From contig JBARAD010000312.1 of assembly GCA_049791675.1 (NCBI GenBank), forward strand, positions 1-64,000: a stretch of 64,000 nt of DNA, in the 5' to 3' direction. Positions within the stretch are counted from its first letter, which is position 1. Each line of letters begins with the position of its first letter. This DNA is from Chryseosolibacter sp049791675. Lineage in GTDB: Bacteria; Bacteroidota; Bacteroidia; Cytophagales; Cyclobacteriaceae. The translations under genes and the position numbers were made by a program. Below are positions 43,867 through 51,914 of this stretch, piece by piece. The notes under the pieces were generated by a model that was not told the origin of the DNA, did no database searches, and saw only the letters and a program-made list of their open reading frames with translations.

Positions 43867-44217
43867 ATGAAAGTAGCAGAACAACTCAAGGAAATTTTCA
43901 GAACCCCGCATGGTTGTGTGTACCAAAGTGACAGCAAACGCTGTTTTGGTATTGATTTTGGCGGCTACATGACGGAATACAAGTTTCCTTGCTTTTTTGC
44001 CCTGAAAAAGCTCGTCGACAGCATCGACGTCGATGCGATGGCCCTGAATCCGGCTAAATCATCTGATATTGAGATCATTTCTCCCTGCGGCAGCGAACGT
44101 TGCTATGTCTTAACGCTTTCTGAGCTCCTGGAATTTAAGGAACTCCTCGCCGGTGCCAGGGTGATGCTGCAGTTGAACAGTATCCTCCACGAGCGCCTGT
44201 ACAGAATTGCCGTTTAA
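43867..44217 (+). CDS. Conserved hypothetical protein
   Basis: This 116-residue soluble protein has no signal peptide. Visible features are KRCFGIDFGGYMTEYKFPCFFALKKLVDSID and CGSERCYVLTLSELLEFKELLAGA. It vaguely resembles small Bacteroidota proteins annotated DUF6686, but I cannot confirm this. The consensus promoter directly upstream and the likely terminator downstream show that it is a single-gene unit. Confidence 0.65.
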   Translation: MKVAEQLKEIFRTPHGCVYQSDSKRCFGIDFGGYMTEYKFPCFFALKKLVDSIDVDAMALNPAKSSDIEIISPCGSERCYVLTLSELLEFKELLAGARVMLQLNSILHERLYRIAV

Positions 44218-44228
44218 TTTCTCAGCAC

Positions 44229-44259
44229 AGCCCCGCCGCTAGTCGGGCTTGATTTTTTT
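44229..44259 (+). terminator. Probable terminator after the 43867 gene
   Basis: A GC-rich stem AGCCC...GGGCT (44229-44233 with 44245-44249) is followed by TGATTTTTTT. The stem is short, and an extra G-C pair needs a bulged C, so confidence is moderate. Confidence 0.45.
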
Positions 44260-44318
44260 CATACATAAACACGCATTAAGTATTAAATTAGCATCAACGG
44301 AATTTAACGCGTTTATAT

Positions 44319-44846
44319 ATGAGAGACCTCGTACGGCAAAAAACTTCTCTGACTGAAGAGATTGAAAAGATCCTGAACGACCAGATCAAGCAGGAGGCCA
44401 AAGCTTCTGCCACCTATCTCGCGATGGCATCCTGGTGTGACCAGCACGGGTTTGCAAACAGCGCTGATTTCTTTTATAAGCAATCCGGGGAAGAACGCAG
44501 CCACATGTTGAAGCTGTTCAAGTATGTGAACGACGTAGGAGGAAAAGCGCTCTCACCGGAAATAACCGATATTCCTTCGAACTTCAATTCATTACGCTCG
44601 ACGTTCGAACAGGCGTTGGAGCAGGAGATCGCCAATACACAATCATTCAACCGGATCATCGATCAGTGTTACAAGCTGAAAGATTACACCACGATCAACT
44701 TCCTGCAGTGGTTCCTCCAGGAGCAGGTGGAGGAAGAGTTCATTGCGCGGCGTGCGCTCGAATTGTTCGACGTCATCGGGGAAGAAGGTGTCGGTATCTA
44801 TATGATCGACAAAAAGATCCCTGATATTGCGTACAAGCCCGACTAG
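44319..44846 (+). CDS. Ferritin
   Basis: The 175-residue protein has the four-helix ferritin pattern. Ferroxidase ligands are visible as Glu in KQEAKASATYLAMA, the ExxH in SGEERSHMLKLF, and Glu residues in EQVEEEFIARRALEL. It is of the bacterial non-haem FtnA type and should store iron as a 24-mer. Its 3' end overlaps by four bases the 3' end of the ferredoxin-like gene on the other strand. Confidence 0.94.
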   Translation: MRDLVRQKTSLTEEIEKILNDQIKQEAKASATYLAMASWCDQHGFANSADFFYKQSGEERSHMLKLFKYVNDVGGKALSPEITDIPSNFNSLRSTFEQALEQEIANTQSFNRIIDQCYKLKDYTTINFLQWFLQEQVEEEFIARRALELFDVIGEEGVGIYMIDKKIPDIAYKPD

Positions 44847-45121
44847 ATCGTCCGGTCTTTAAGTCCAAATTCTTTTATGATTGCCACTGCCTTGTGTTCA
44901 TCCACATGGAAGTGCCACGTATTGTCTGGTTGTAAACAGACAACCGGACCGTGCTTGCAATTGTCGGTGCAGTGCGTTTTGATGACACCCACGTCATCCC
45001 ATCCGTGGTCTTCGGCGTAATCCCGAAGAAGTTTACTGATCTCCTTGCTGCCGCGTTTTTTACATTTTCCGCCGGTGCAGATATAGACGATTTTGGGAGG
45101 TGTATGCTTTTCTTTGCTCAT
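44843..45121 (-). CDS. Thioredoxin-like (2Fe-2S) ferredoxin
   Basis: The 92-residue protein has four cysteines in the order of thioredoxin-like 2Fe-2S ferredoxins: CTGGKCKKRGSKE early, then THCTDNCKHGPVVCLQPDN. Relatives are the NuoE C-domain and stand-alone Shethna-type ferredoxins. It should carry electrons in the cytosol; the partner is unknown. It is tail-to-tail with ferritin, and both concern iron, though they are on opposite strands and so not in one operon. Confidence 0.88.
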   Translation of the reverse strand: MSKEKHTPPKIVYICTGGKCKKRGSKEISKLLRDYAEDHGWDDVGVIKTHCTDNCKHGPVVCLQPDNTWHFHVDEHKAVAIIKEFGLKDRTI

Positions 45122-45207
45122 GTGAGGTTGGAGCTATAATTTTTATACCGATACCTCATTTATCAGGCTGGTGCACCTCCGGAAGCATTAGAACTGTTGA
45201 GTTCCCG

Positions 45208-45993
45208 TTAGAACGCTGCTGTCACCATCGCTGCCTTCCCCTGCGTGAATGGTTCGTAGACAGAGGCTATTGCCTGATAGAATTCTATTCCGACCACTTC
45301 GACGACTGTGGCATTTTCCGGCATTTGTTCAACTTCAAGCTTCGTTTCGAGCGTAATGCTCGCATTATCCTGTGCGAGTGAAATGTAGTCGGAGTACGAT
45401 TGCGCACCCATACGGTCTACCTGGTAGGCAACGGGAATGAAGCCCTCGATGGCAGGTTCGTATTCGATATCGGAGATGACACCCAGTGCGTGCACCAGGC
45501 GGAAGTGCGTTGAGCCATCCGGCGGGATGACGGCATTGGGGATGTCGATGTCGAGTTGTAGTTTGCTGCTGTTGCGAGTAGTTGAAGGGGAGGACTTGAT
45601 AGCCAGTGCCAGAACGGATTCGAGCGTTCGGGTTTTGTTCAGCTGCAGGTTTTCGAGTATGGGCTTAAAGCGCGAAAAGGCCAGGGGTCGTTGGCCGTGT
45701 ACCCCAGTCGCGAGCTTGGTAACGCGTGATCCGATTTTCAGCAGGCGACTAGGGAAGGTTCCGTCCCAGAATTCTCGCAGTGGAGCTAGGGCGACCCGGA
45801 GGGATTTGGAAGCTGTTGACTGGGTGCCGAATTCAGCATTGTGCTCTCGTACGCGGCGCAGTCGCGGGTCCTTTTGCAATTTCTCTTTAGTGAAGCCGCC
45901 GGGTCTGCGCACGCAGTTGACGCCCTTACGCTTGTAAAACGATAGGTTCCCGATTGTTCCCTTCAGGTCTACGATTCCAGAATACGTTGCCAT
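45208..45993 (-). CDS. Hypothetical protein of a Bacteroidota-specific type
   Basis: The 261-residue protein has no signal peptide. Its N-terminus (GTIGNLSFYKRKGVNCVRRPGG, then KDPRLRRVREHNAEFG) resembles a family I have seen in many Bacteroidota genomes as hypothetical proteins with no assigned role. The N-terminal half is basic and the C-terminal half strand-rich and acidic. It has no operon partner. It lies between a conserved ferredoxin gene and a gene-free stretch beside tRNA-Val, a site typical of acquired DNA. I cannot name a function. Confidence 0.65.
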   Translation of the reverse strand: MATYSGIVDLKGTIGNLSFYKRKGVNCVRRPGGFTKEKLQKDPRLRRVREHNAEFGTQSTASKSLRVALAPLREFWDGTFPSRLLKIGSRVTKLATGVHGQRPLAFSRFKPILENLQLNKTRTLESVLALAIKSSPSTTRNSSKLQLDIDIPNAVIPPDGSTHFRLVHALGVISDIEYEPAIEGFIPVAYQVDRMGAQSYSDYISLAQDNASITLETKLEVEQMPENATVVEVVGIEFYQAIASVYEPFTQGKAAMVTAAF

Positions 45994-46190
45994 AGATTCA
46001 AGGATTAGCGGTTAGAAATGGCCAATGTCACGTTGGGTTCGCGGTATAATCCCTTAAACGAAAAAGATCAACGGCCGGTTCCGGTGATCAGGCCAAAATG
46101 CTCTATGCGAAGAGTTGGCAGTGTCCGGATGGAGCGTTCCTGTGGCTTGAGGAGGGTCATTCGGGGGCATCACCCTGGGATGTACCCTGA

Positions 46191-46248
46191 ATTAGGCCTT
46201 TAGTGTACCTTCTTTATTTGTTCTGTAAACGTTTACTAAAGGCTTAGT
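46191..46248. promoter_or_regulatory. Inverted repeat with LacI-type operator
   Basis: ATTAGGCCTTTAGT (46191-46204) and ACTAAAGGCTTAGT (46235-46248) match in reverse at 12 of 14 positions. The perfect palindrome GTAAACGTTTAC (46225-46236) overlaps the right arm. It has the CG-centred pattern of LacI/GalR operators. No sugar gene is adjacent. Confidence 0.45.
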
Positions 46249-46482
46249 ATATCAGGGCAAAGCGGGAGGTGGAGGCCAAACGCGCCATGACCTTATTCCC
46301 TCGGCAGACCAGGACATTGATCAGGTGCACGCTACCCGATTCCGAATTCCCGGACGACGCTGTTGCATTGTTCATCGCTCACCTGTACTCACGACGCATG
46401 CCCCAGAGAATAATGGAATAAGGTTGGGTTGGTGTGGCGTCATGGAAGGCCGTGTTTTAAAGTTGCTTTAAAACGTTTAAAC

Positions 46483-46512
46483 AAAAAAAGCAGTCACGCT
46501 CGTGACTGCTTT
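46483..46512 (-). terminator. Rho-independent terminator of tRNA-Val
   Basis: On the - strand, AAAGCAGTCACG, a two-base loop and CGTGACTGCTTT form a perfect 12-bp stem ending in seven T residues. It begins 12 bp past the tRNA 3' end and should end its transcript. Confidence 0.88.
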
Positions 46513-46523
46513 GATCTTCAACG

Positions 46524-46598
46524 TGGGAGCTGAGGGGTTCGAACCCCCGACCCTCTGCTTGTAAGGCAGATGCTCTGAACCAGCTGAGCTAAGCTCCC
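46524..46598 (-). tRNA. tRNA-Val (anticodon TAC)
   Basis: The 75-base gene folds as a full cloverleaf. The acceptor stem is GGGAGCT/AGCTCCC with discriminator A, the D stem is GCTC/GAGC, the anticodon stem is TCTGC/GCAGA with loop CTTACAA (anticodon TAC), and the T arm has the loop TTCGAAC. CCA is not encoded. A strong terminator follows. Confidence 0.97.
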
Positions 46599-46692
46599 TA
46601 TTCACCCCAGAAACTGCCAACCGCAATTCTTTTGGGACTGCAAATGTATAAGAGTTTTCTATTTCTGCAAAAAATCTTTGAGGAATCCGCCT

Positions 46693-47412
46693 CTATTGCA
46701 TCTGATTCCGCTCAATAAAATCCTTAAAAGCCTTCCGGTAGGAATCGCTGATGGGAATAAAATGACTCCCGATCTGAACCTCACCTTTGTGAATGGTGTC
46801 GACCGCCTTTATGGCAATAATATATGAGTGGTGAATGCGGATAAACTTATCAGCGGGCAACTGCGTTTCCAGGGCCTTAAGCCGTTGCAGACTGACCACT
46901 TTTTGCGTCTTCGTTACAATGGTGACATAATCCTTGAGCCCCTCCACGAAAAGAATATCCTCGTAATTGATTTTGACAAGCTTCGTCCCATCCTTGATAA
47001 AAACGAACGTATTGCCTTTTTCCTCCTGGACGGGAGGCGGCTGAATAGCCGGTTGCGTGACGCGCTGGCCGGCTTTCTCTACCGCCTTCAGAAACCGGTC
47101 AAAAGTGATCGGTTTCAAGAGGTAATCCACGACGTCCAGCTCATAACTCTCCAGGGCGTACTCGGAATAGGCAGTTGTAAGGATCACCAGCGGTTTTTTC
47201 TGTAACGTCTTCAACAGCGTAATCCCGGTGATCTCGGGCATCTGAATGTCGACAAACATCAGATCAACTGCGCGGTTCCTGAGGATCTCCAAGGCTTGCA
47301 GTGGATTGGAAGTCGCCTCCGTTAACTCCAGCAACGGGACTTTTTTGACATAGTCTGCCAGCAGGTTTCGCGCCAGCGGTTCGTCTTCCACTATGAGGCA
47401 CTTCAGCTTCAC
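46693..47412 (-). CDS. LytTR-family response regulator
   Basis: The 239-residue protein has a receiver domain with phospho-acceptor Asp in LMFVDIQMPEITG and the acidic pocket in CLIVEDEPLARNLL. A C-terminal LytTR DNA-binding domain (VFIKDGTKLVKINYEDILFVEG to FIRIHHSYIIAIKAVD) follows. It should bind DNA when phosphorylated by the kinase encoded just upstream, whose gene it overlaps by four bases (ATGA). Target genes are unknown; the outer-membrane barrel gene at 48737 lies on the far side of the kinase. Confidence 0.94.
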   Translation of the reverse strand: MKLKCLIVEDEPLARNLLADYVKKVPLLELTEATSNPLQALEILRNRAVDLMFVDIQMPEITGITLLKTLQKKPLVILTTAYSEYALESYELDVVDYLLKPITFDRFLKAVEKAGQRVTQPAIQPPPVQEEKGNTFVFIKDGTKLVKINYEDILFVEGLKDYVTIVTKTQKVVSLQRLKALETQLPADKFIRIHHSYIIAIKAVDTIHKGEVQIGSHFIPISDSYRKAFKDFIERNQMQ

Positions 47413-48455
47413 GCTAATTGTATAGTCAATTGAACTGAATAACGGTCTTTGAGGTCTTCAACGGTCAGGCTATGCTTTTCCGGATAACTCAGTTCCAGCC
47501 TCCGCTTCACATTCTGCAATCCGATTCCTGATTTTTGCTCCGCCTCAGGCTTGCTGAACGGGATCTTGCTGTTTTCAACGCGGTAAACACATTCCTTTTC
47601 CCGGATCTGAATCCTGATACTCACCCACGATTGCGGACGATTGTTGCTCACCCCATGTTTAAAAGCATTCTCAAGAAAAGTAATAAAAATCAATGGGGTG
47701 ATCAACAACCCCTGGGGATTCCCCCCTTCAATGGTAAGCTTGATGGGGATCTGATCGTTCAGCCGCAGCCGCTCCAGGCTGATGTAATTTTCCATGTACT
47801 CGATCTCTTTACTCAGCGGAACCAGGGGATGGTTTGACTCGTAGATCATGTACCGCATCATCTGTGACAGTTTGGCAATTACCTCGGTGGTATTGGCAGA
47901 TTGCGTATAGGCAAGGTAGTAGAGGTTGTTCAACGTATTAAACAGAAAATGCGGATTGATCTGTGCCTTCAGGAAATTCAACTCAGCCGTGAGCCGTTCA
48001 TTTTCCACATTTTTTTGCCGGGCCTCGAATTCAAACCAGTCAACTGCAAAGCGGATCATCCCAAGAAAGATCACAATGAATAGGTTGGTAGTGACCACCT
48101 GTATGGTGTACCGGGTTGTATACAAATAACCGTTGCCCCCGGCGAAACCGTCGAAGAGGTAGCGACCAATCCATAACCTCAGTGTGATGATTGTGGCAAA
48201 GATGACAAGGAATTGAAGCAGATACCGACCCAGCTTCTTGTCCTTCAGGAAAGCGGGAAGTAAAATAAAGTAATTGGTGTAACTGATGATCAGCGCAAAG
48301 ATCAATTGCACCCCAACAACGGTTAGGATCGTTAACCAGTCGATGTCCGGAGCGCGTTGATGGGACATCACCTGGTAGATAAAGAAGGAGAGGTACACAC
48401 ACCAGAACGAAAGGTGGATCAAAACCACCCTGGAGCGGTGAATTAATGGTTGCAT
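47409..48455 (-). CDS. LytS/YpdA-like sensor histidine kinase
   Basis: The protein has about 348 residues. Four hydrophobic helices fill the first 150 residues (LIHLSFWCVYLSFFIYQV, LTILTVVGVQLIFALIISY, LLQFLVIFATIITLRL, NLFIVIFLGMIRF). The His_kinase domain follows with the phospho-His in INPHFLFNTLNNLYYLA and an ATPase region (FLENAFKHG, GIGLQNVKRRLEL). No sensor domain beyond the membrane part is seen, so the signal may be sensed within or at the membrane. I place the start at ATG 48455 (MQPLIHRSRV); the frame extends upstream to a weaker start at 48539. It overlaps its response regulator gene. Confidence 0.92.
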   Translation of the reverse strand: MQPLIHRSRVVLIHLSFWCVYLSFFIYQVMSHQRAPDIDWLTILTVVGVQLIFALIISYTNYFILLPAFLKDKKLGRYLLQFLVIFATIITLRLWIGRYLFDGFAGGNGYLYTTRYTIQVVTTNLFIVIFLGMIRFAVDWFEFEARQKNVENERLTAELNFLKAQINPHFLFNTLNNLYYLAYTQSANTTEVIAKLSQMMRYMIYESNHPLVPLSKEIEYMENYISLERLRLNDQIPIKLTIEGGNPQGLLITPLIFITFLENAFKHGVSNNRPQSWVSIRIQIREKECVYRVENSKIPFSKPEAEQKSGIGLQNVKRRLELSYPEKHSLTVEDLKDRYSVQLTIQLA

Positions 48456-48736
48456 ATGATCATGAACTGAGAAAGTAAGGACAATAAAGGTAGGGTATCC
48501 CACCCAATGCGCGACCGATACAGTCATTTTTTCGACCATCGAAATTAATTGTTCGACCGATTGTGCGCGCTGACGCGGATTCGGGTAATGTTGGCTAAAA
48601 AAGCAAAAGGTCGAATGTGTCGGGCGATCAGTCTAATTTCCTTCCCGGGACGGAACTATCCATTAAGTTTACCGTTTCTCTCCTTGTTGCGTGGTGTCGT
48701 GAAGTGGAGAATCCTCAACGTGTTAACTACCCCTAA

Positions 48737-51640
48737 ATGAAACTTATCTTTACTTTTTTAGCGGCTTTCTTCTTTGCCATTGGCGCCTTTGCCCAGGGCC
48801 ACGGAAAAATCTCAGGCACTGTAAGTGACTCCCTGACCCGTACGCCGGTGGAGTTTGCGAATGTTGCCCTCGCTGTGCCCGGATCCTCAACCCCGATCGA
48901 TGGAACAATATGCGATGAAAAGGGAGCTTTCACGATATCTAAAATTGCTGCTGGCAATTATCAGGTCGTCATTTCCTTCATAGGGTTCGAATCGAAGGTG
49001 CTGGACGTTTCTATCAGCGATAAGAATGACAACGTCGATCTGGGAACCATTATCATCAGCCCCACGCCGCAGGTGCTGGAAGCCGTGACGGTTGAAGGCC
49101 AAAAGTCTTTGATCGAAGAACGCGTGGACCGTCTGGTGTACAACGCTGAAAACGATGTAACATCAAGGGGCGGCGATGCTACGGATGTGCTGAAGCGGGT
49201 ACCCACCCTCTCTGTGGATATGGACGGGAATGTTTCCCTCCGCGGAAATCAAAATATCCAGGTATTGATCAACAACAAACCGTCTTCCATTGTCGCCAGC
49301 AGCGTGTCGGATGCGCTGAAACAGATTCCGGCAGAAGAAATCAAATCTGTGGAGGTGATCACCTCACCTTCTGCAAAGTATGATGCAGAAGGCTCCGCCG
49401 GAATCATCAATATCATCACGAAGAAGAATACGCTCCGTGGACTCACGCTCAATATCAATTCCGGAATAGGCCTTCGCGGTTCAAACCTCGGATTAAATGG
49501 AAACCTGCGGACCGGCAAAATGGGCTTCTCCCTCGGCGGCTTTGGCCGATCCTTCTACAACACTAGCGGAAGCTTTGAAAATGAACAGCTCACGCGCGCC
49601 TTTCAGAACGACGGAACAGTCGATGAGACCATCAACATACAGCGAGCAGACACAAGAAATAACGGACTGTTTGGCAACTATAACCTGGGATGGGATTATG
49701 ATATCGACAAGAAGAATACACTTGCTGCATCCGTGCGGTTCGGCGTGCGCAATAACAGGACCTTCCAGGATGACCTGACCACGGAACGCTATCTGAACAA
49801 CAACCTCATTGCCACTACGCTTGCGGAAAATGAGAACAATGGTGCGTTCAACAATGTGGATGCAAGTTTCAACTATACGCATTATTACGACAAACCGCAA
49901 CGGGAATTCAGTTTCCAATCGATGTTCAGCCGAAACAATGGCAACTCATTATTTGAAAACTTTGTGCTGGATCCGAATGACCGCACCGTGCTCAACCGAT
50001 TCCGCAATGACAACGACAGCTACAACCAGGAGATCACCCTGCAGGTGGATTATCAAACACCTATCGGGTCGACCCAGATGCTGGAGTTTGGTGGAAAGAA
50101 TATTATACGCAGTGTGTTCAGCGACTTCACTTCTTTTCAGTCCATCGGTGAAGGCGCTTATGAGCCATCTACCACATCCGGTTTTAACAATAACCTGAAT
50201 TACGATCAGAACATCACCGCGGGATACCTGGCCTATACGCTTGCGCTTAAGAATGGCTACAGCTTCAAGGCAGGAACCCGCTATGAGCATACGGTCATTT
50301 CAGCGTATACACGTACGGAGGATAATATCGAGATACCATCCTACGGGATCCTGGTACCCAGTGTGAACCTTTCAAAGAAGTTGAAGAACAACAATACCCT
50401 GAAAGCATCCTACAACCGCAGGATACAACGGCCCTCTATACGCTACCTGAACCCGAATATCCAGCGGGAGAACAACCTGGACGTGACGATCGGGAATCCG
50501 GAGCTGTCTCCTGAATACACTAACAACTTTGAACTGGGTTACAGCACCATCTTGAAAGGGTTCGTGCTGAACATTTCCGGTTTCGCAAGGCTCACCAATG
50601 ATGGCATTCAGAGCGTGCGTGTTCCAGATGTAATTGATGGACTCAATGTTCTGAAGACCACCTATCAGAATATCGGTCAGGATAATGCTTACGGTACAAG
50701 TATCTTTCTGAACGTCAATGCCGGAAAACTCTCCTTAAATGGAGGAACCGATATCTACTACGCCATGATGGATAACAATAACCCGGTCGATAGTTTGCGT
50801 GCTAGCAACGAAGGCATGGTTGCCAGCGGAAGACTTTTCGGAAGCTATAATTTCGACAAAGGATGGGGCGCTCAGTTTTTTAGCTTCTACCGCGGCCGTC
50901 AGGTGCAGTTACAGGGCACACAGGGAGGATTTTATATGTACAGCCTGGGCTTCCGGAAGGAATTCAATGAAAAAAGAGGAAGCATCGGTCTGGCAGCAGA
51001 AAACTTCCTTCAATCTTCCATTAAAATGCGCACGGAGATTGAGTCGCCATTGTTAAGGCAATCGCGGTTGAACACGCGAAACAACCTCAGCTTCCGGATT
51101 ACTTTCAGCTATCGTATTGGGAAAATGTCGATGGATGACAGGCCACGCCGCCGCCGCAGCATCAACAACGATGATTTGAAAGACGATAATGGTGGAGAAG
51201 GCGGAATGCAAATGGGAACCGAAGGTGCTACTCCCCAGGGGGGAAATCGTCAGGGTGGCGGACAACGGATGCCGTCAGCTCCCGCTGGCCAGACTAACAG
51301 ACAACAGGCCCAGGCTCCTTCCGATGGAACTATCTACGAAGCTGCGGGCAAGTGGACCTATACAATTGATTCACCTCAGGGTGGAGGTGGGGTTATCATC
51401 TTGAAGAAAGAAGGTAATGAGTTTTCAGGTACCCTACGCCGCGATCGCATGAACGATGAGATTGTTTTGAACAACTTGGAGGTAAAAGGAAACGTGGTAT
51501 CCTTCTCCTACCCCGCTGATGTTGGCGGTAATGCCATCACGGTCAAGGTGCAGGCAACCATCGGAAAGGAAGACATGCAGGGCACCATGCAGGTCGGTGA
51601 GATGCGGAACTTTAATCTACAGGGAAAGAGAACGGAATAA
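48737..51640 (+). CDS. TonB-linked outer-membrane barrel protein with extra C-terminal domain
   Basis: The 967-residue protein has a signal peptide (IFTFLAAFFFAIGAFAQ) and a carboxypeptidase-like regulatory domain (about 22-105: HGKISGTVSDSLTRTPVEFANV). A plug domain with GDATDVLKRVPTLSVDMDGNVSLRGNQNIQVLINNKPS comes next. The barrel of the OMP_b-brl_3 type extends to about residue 795 (NLSFRITFSYRIG). A Gly/Gln-rich linker (796-863) leads to a distinct beta domain (864-967) with GKWTYTID, EFSGTLRRDR and VKGNVVSFSY. That last domain is not part of the usual family. The substrate is unknown. A terminator follows. Confidence 0.9.
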   Translation: MKLIFTFLAAFFFAIGAFAQGHGKISGTVSDSLTRTPVEFANVALAVPGSSTPIDGTICDEKGAFTISKIAAGNYQVVISFIGFESKVLDVSISDKNDNVDLGTIIISPTPQVLEAVTVEGQKSLIEERVDRLVYNAENDVTSRGGDATDVLKRVPTLSVDMDGNVSLRGNQNIQVLINNKPSSIVASSVSDALKQIPAEEIKSVEVITSPSAKYDAEGSAGIINIITKKNTLRGLTLNINSGIGLRGSNLGLNGNLRTGKMGFSLGGFGRSFYNTSGSFENEQLTRAFQNDGTVDETINIQRADTRNNGLFGNYNLGWDYDIDKKNTLAASVRFGVRNNRTFQDDLTTERYLNNNLIATTLAENENNGAFNNVDASFNYTHYYDKPQREFSFQSMFSRNNGNSLFENFVLDPNDRTVLNRFRNDNDSYNQEITLQVDYQTPIGSTQMLEFGGKNIIRSVFSDFTSFQSIGEGAYEPSTTSGFNNNLNYDQNITAGYLAYTLALKNGYSFKAGTRYEHTVISAYTRTEDNIEIPSYGILVPSVNLSKKLKNNNTLKASYNRRIQRPSIRYLNPNIQRENNLDVTIGNPELSPEYTNNFELGYSTILKGFVLNISGFARLTNDGIQSVRVPDVIDGLNVLKTTYQNIGQDNAYGTSIFLNVNAGKLSLNGGTDIYYAMMDNNNPVDSLRASNEGMVASGRLFGSYNFDKGWGAQFFSFYRGRQVQLQGTQGGFYMYSLGFRKEFNEKRGSIGLAAENFLQSSIKMRTEIESPLLRQSRLNTRNNLSFRITFSYRIGKMSMDDRPRRRRSINNDDLKDDNGGEGGMQMGTEGATPQGGNRQGGGQRMPSAPAGQTNRQQAQAPSDGTIYEAAGKWTYTIDSPQGGGGVIILKKEGNEFSGTLRRDRMNDEIVLNNLEVKGNVVSFSYPADVGGNAITVKVQATIGKEDMQGTMQVGEMRNFNLQGKRTE

Positions 51641-51661
51641 GTTTAACTGACTCATAATAAT

Positions 51662-51693
51662 AGAAGCGGCGCCTGTCGCTTCTTTTTTTTTTT
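51662..51693 (+). terminator. Terminator after the outer-membrane barrel gene
   Basis: The stem AGAAGCG/CGCTTCT is extended inward by a G-U and a C-G pair around GCCT and is followed by eleven T residues. It lies 21 bp after the stop codon. Confidence 0.85.
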
Positions 51694-51720
51694 GCCGGTA
51701 CGGTTTCAGGATTTGTGCGC

Positions 51721-51728
51721 TATCTTTG
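51721..51728 (+). promoter_or_regulatory. TAnnTTTG element before the trehalose genes
   Basis: TATCTTTG fits the -7 consensus and lies just past the terminator of the previous gene. The upstream TTTG is at a longer than usual spacing (26 bases). It would give a leader of about 180 bases before the start at 51915. Confidence 0.4.
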
Positions 51729-51914
51729 TCCTCGTACGCATTGCTGCTTCCTGGTCCAATGGAATGATTTTTTCTGCTTAGTTGACCGATCGAGTTCCGG
51801 TCCAGGGATCAAAGCGCTGATATTGGCTTTTTCAGGCAAGACCCGGAGGGTTTTTCAACCCCGCGACCCCGGGTTAGCGCCAATAACTTTATAATATCTA
51901 AATTTTATTTTTTG

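Larger units (their letters stand above)
45994..46523. other. 530-bp gene-free stretch with palindromes before tRNA-Val
   Basis: No convincing gene is present; the longest frame is 61 codons and has no family. The stretch contains a 14-bp imperfect inverted repeat around a LacI-like operator sequence (46191-46248), a perfect hairpin GTTTTAAAG-TTG-CTTTAAAAC (46454-46474) and the tRNA terminator. It may be decayed DNA or hold an undetected RNA. Confidence 0.5.

Noticed and set aside
46524..46547. tRNA-Val 3' end as an attachment site
   Set aside because: I looked for a second copy of the tRNA end in the window and found none, and there is no integrase gene.
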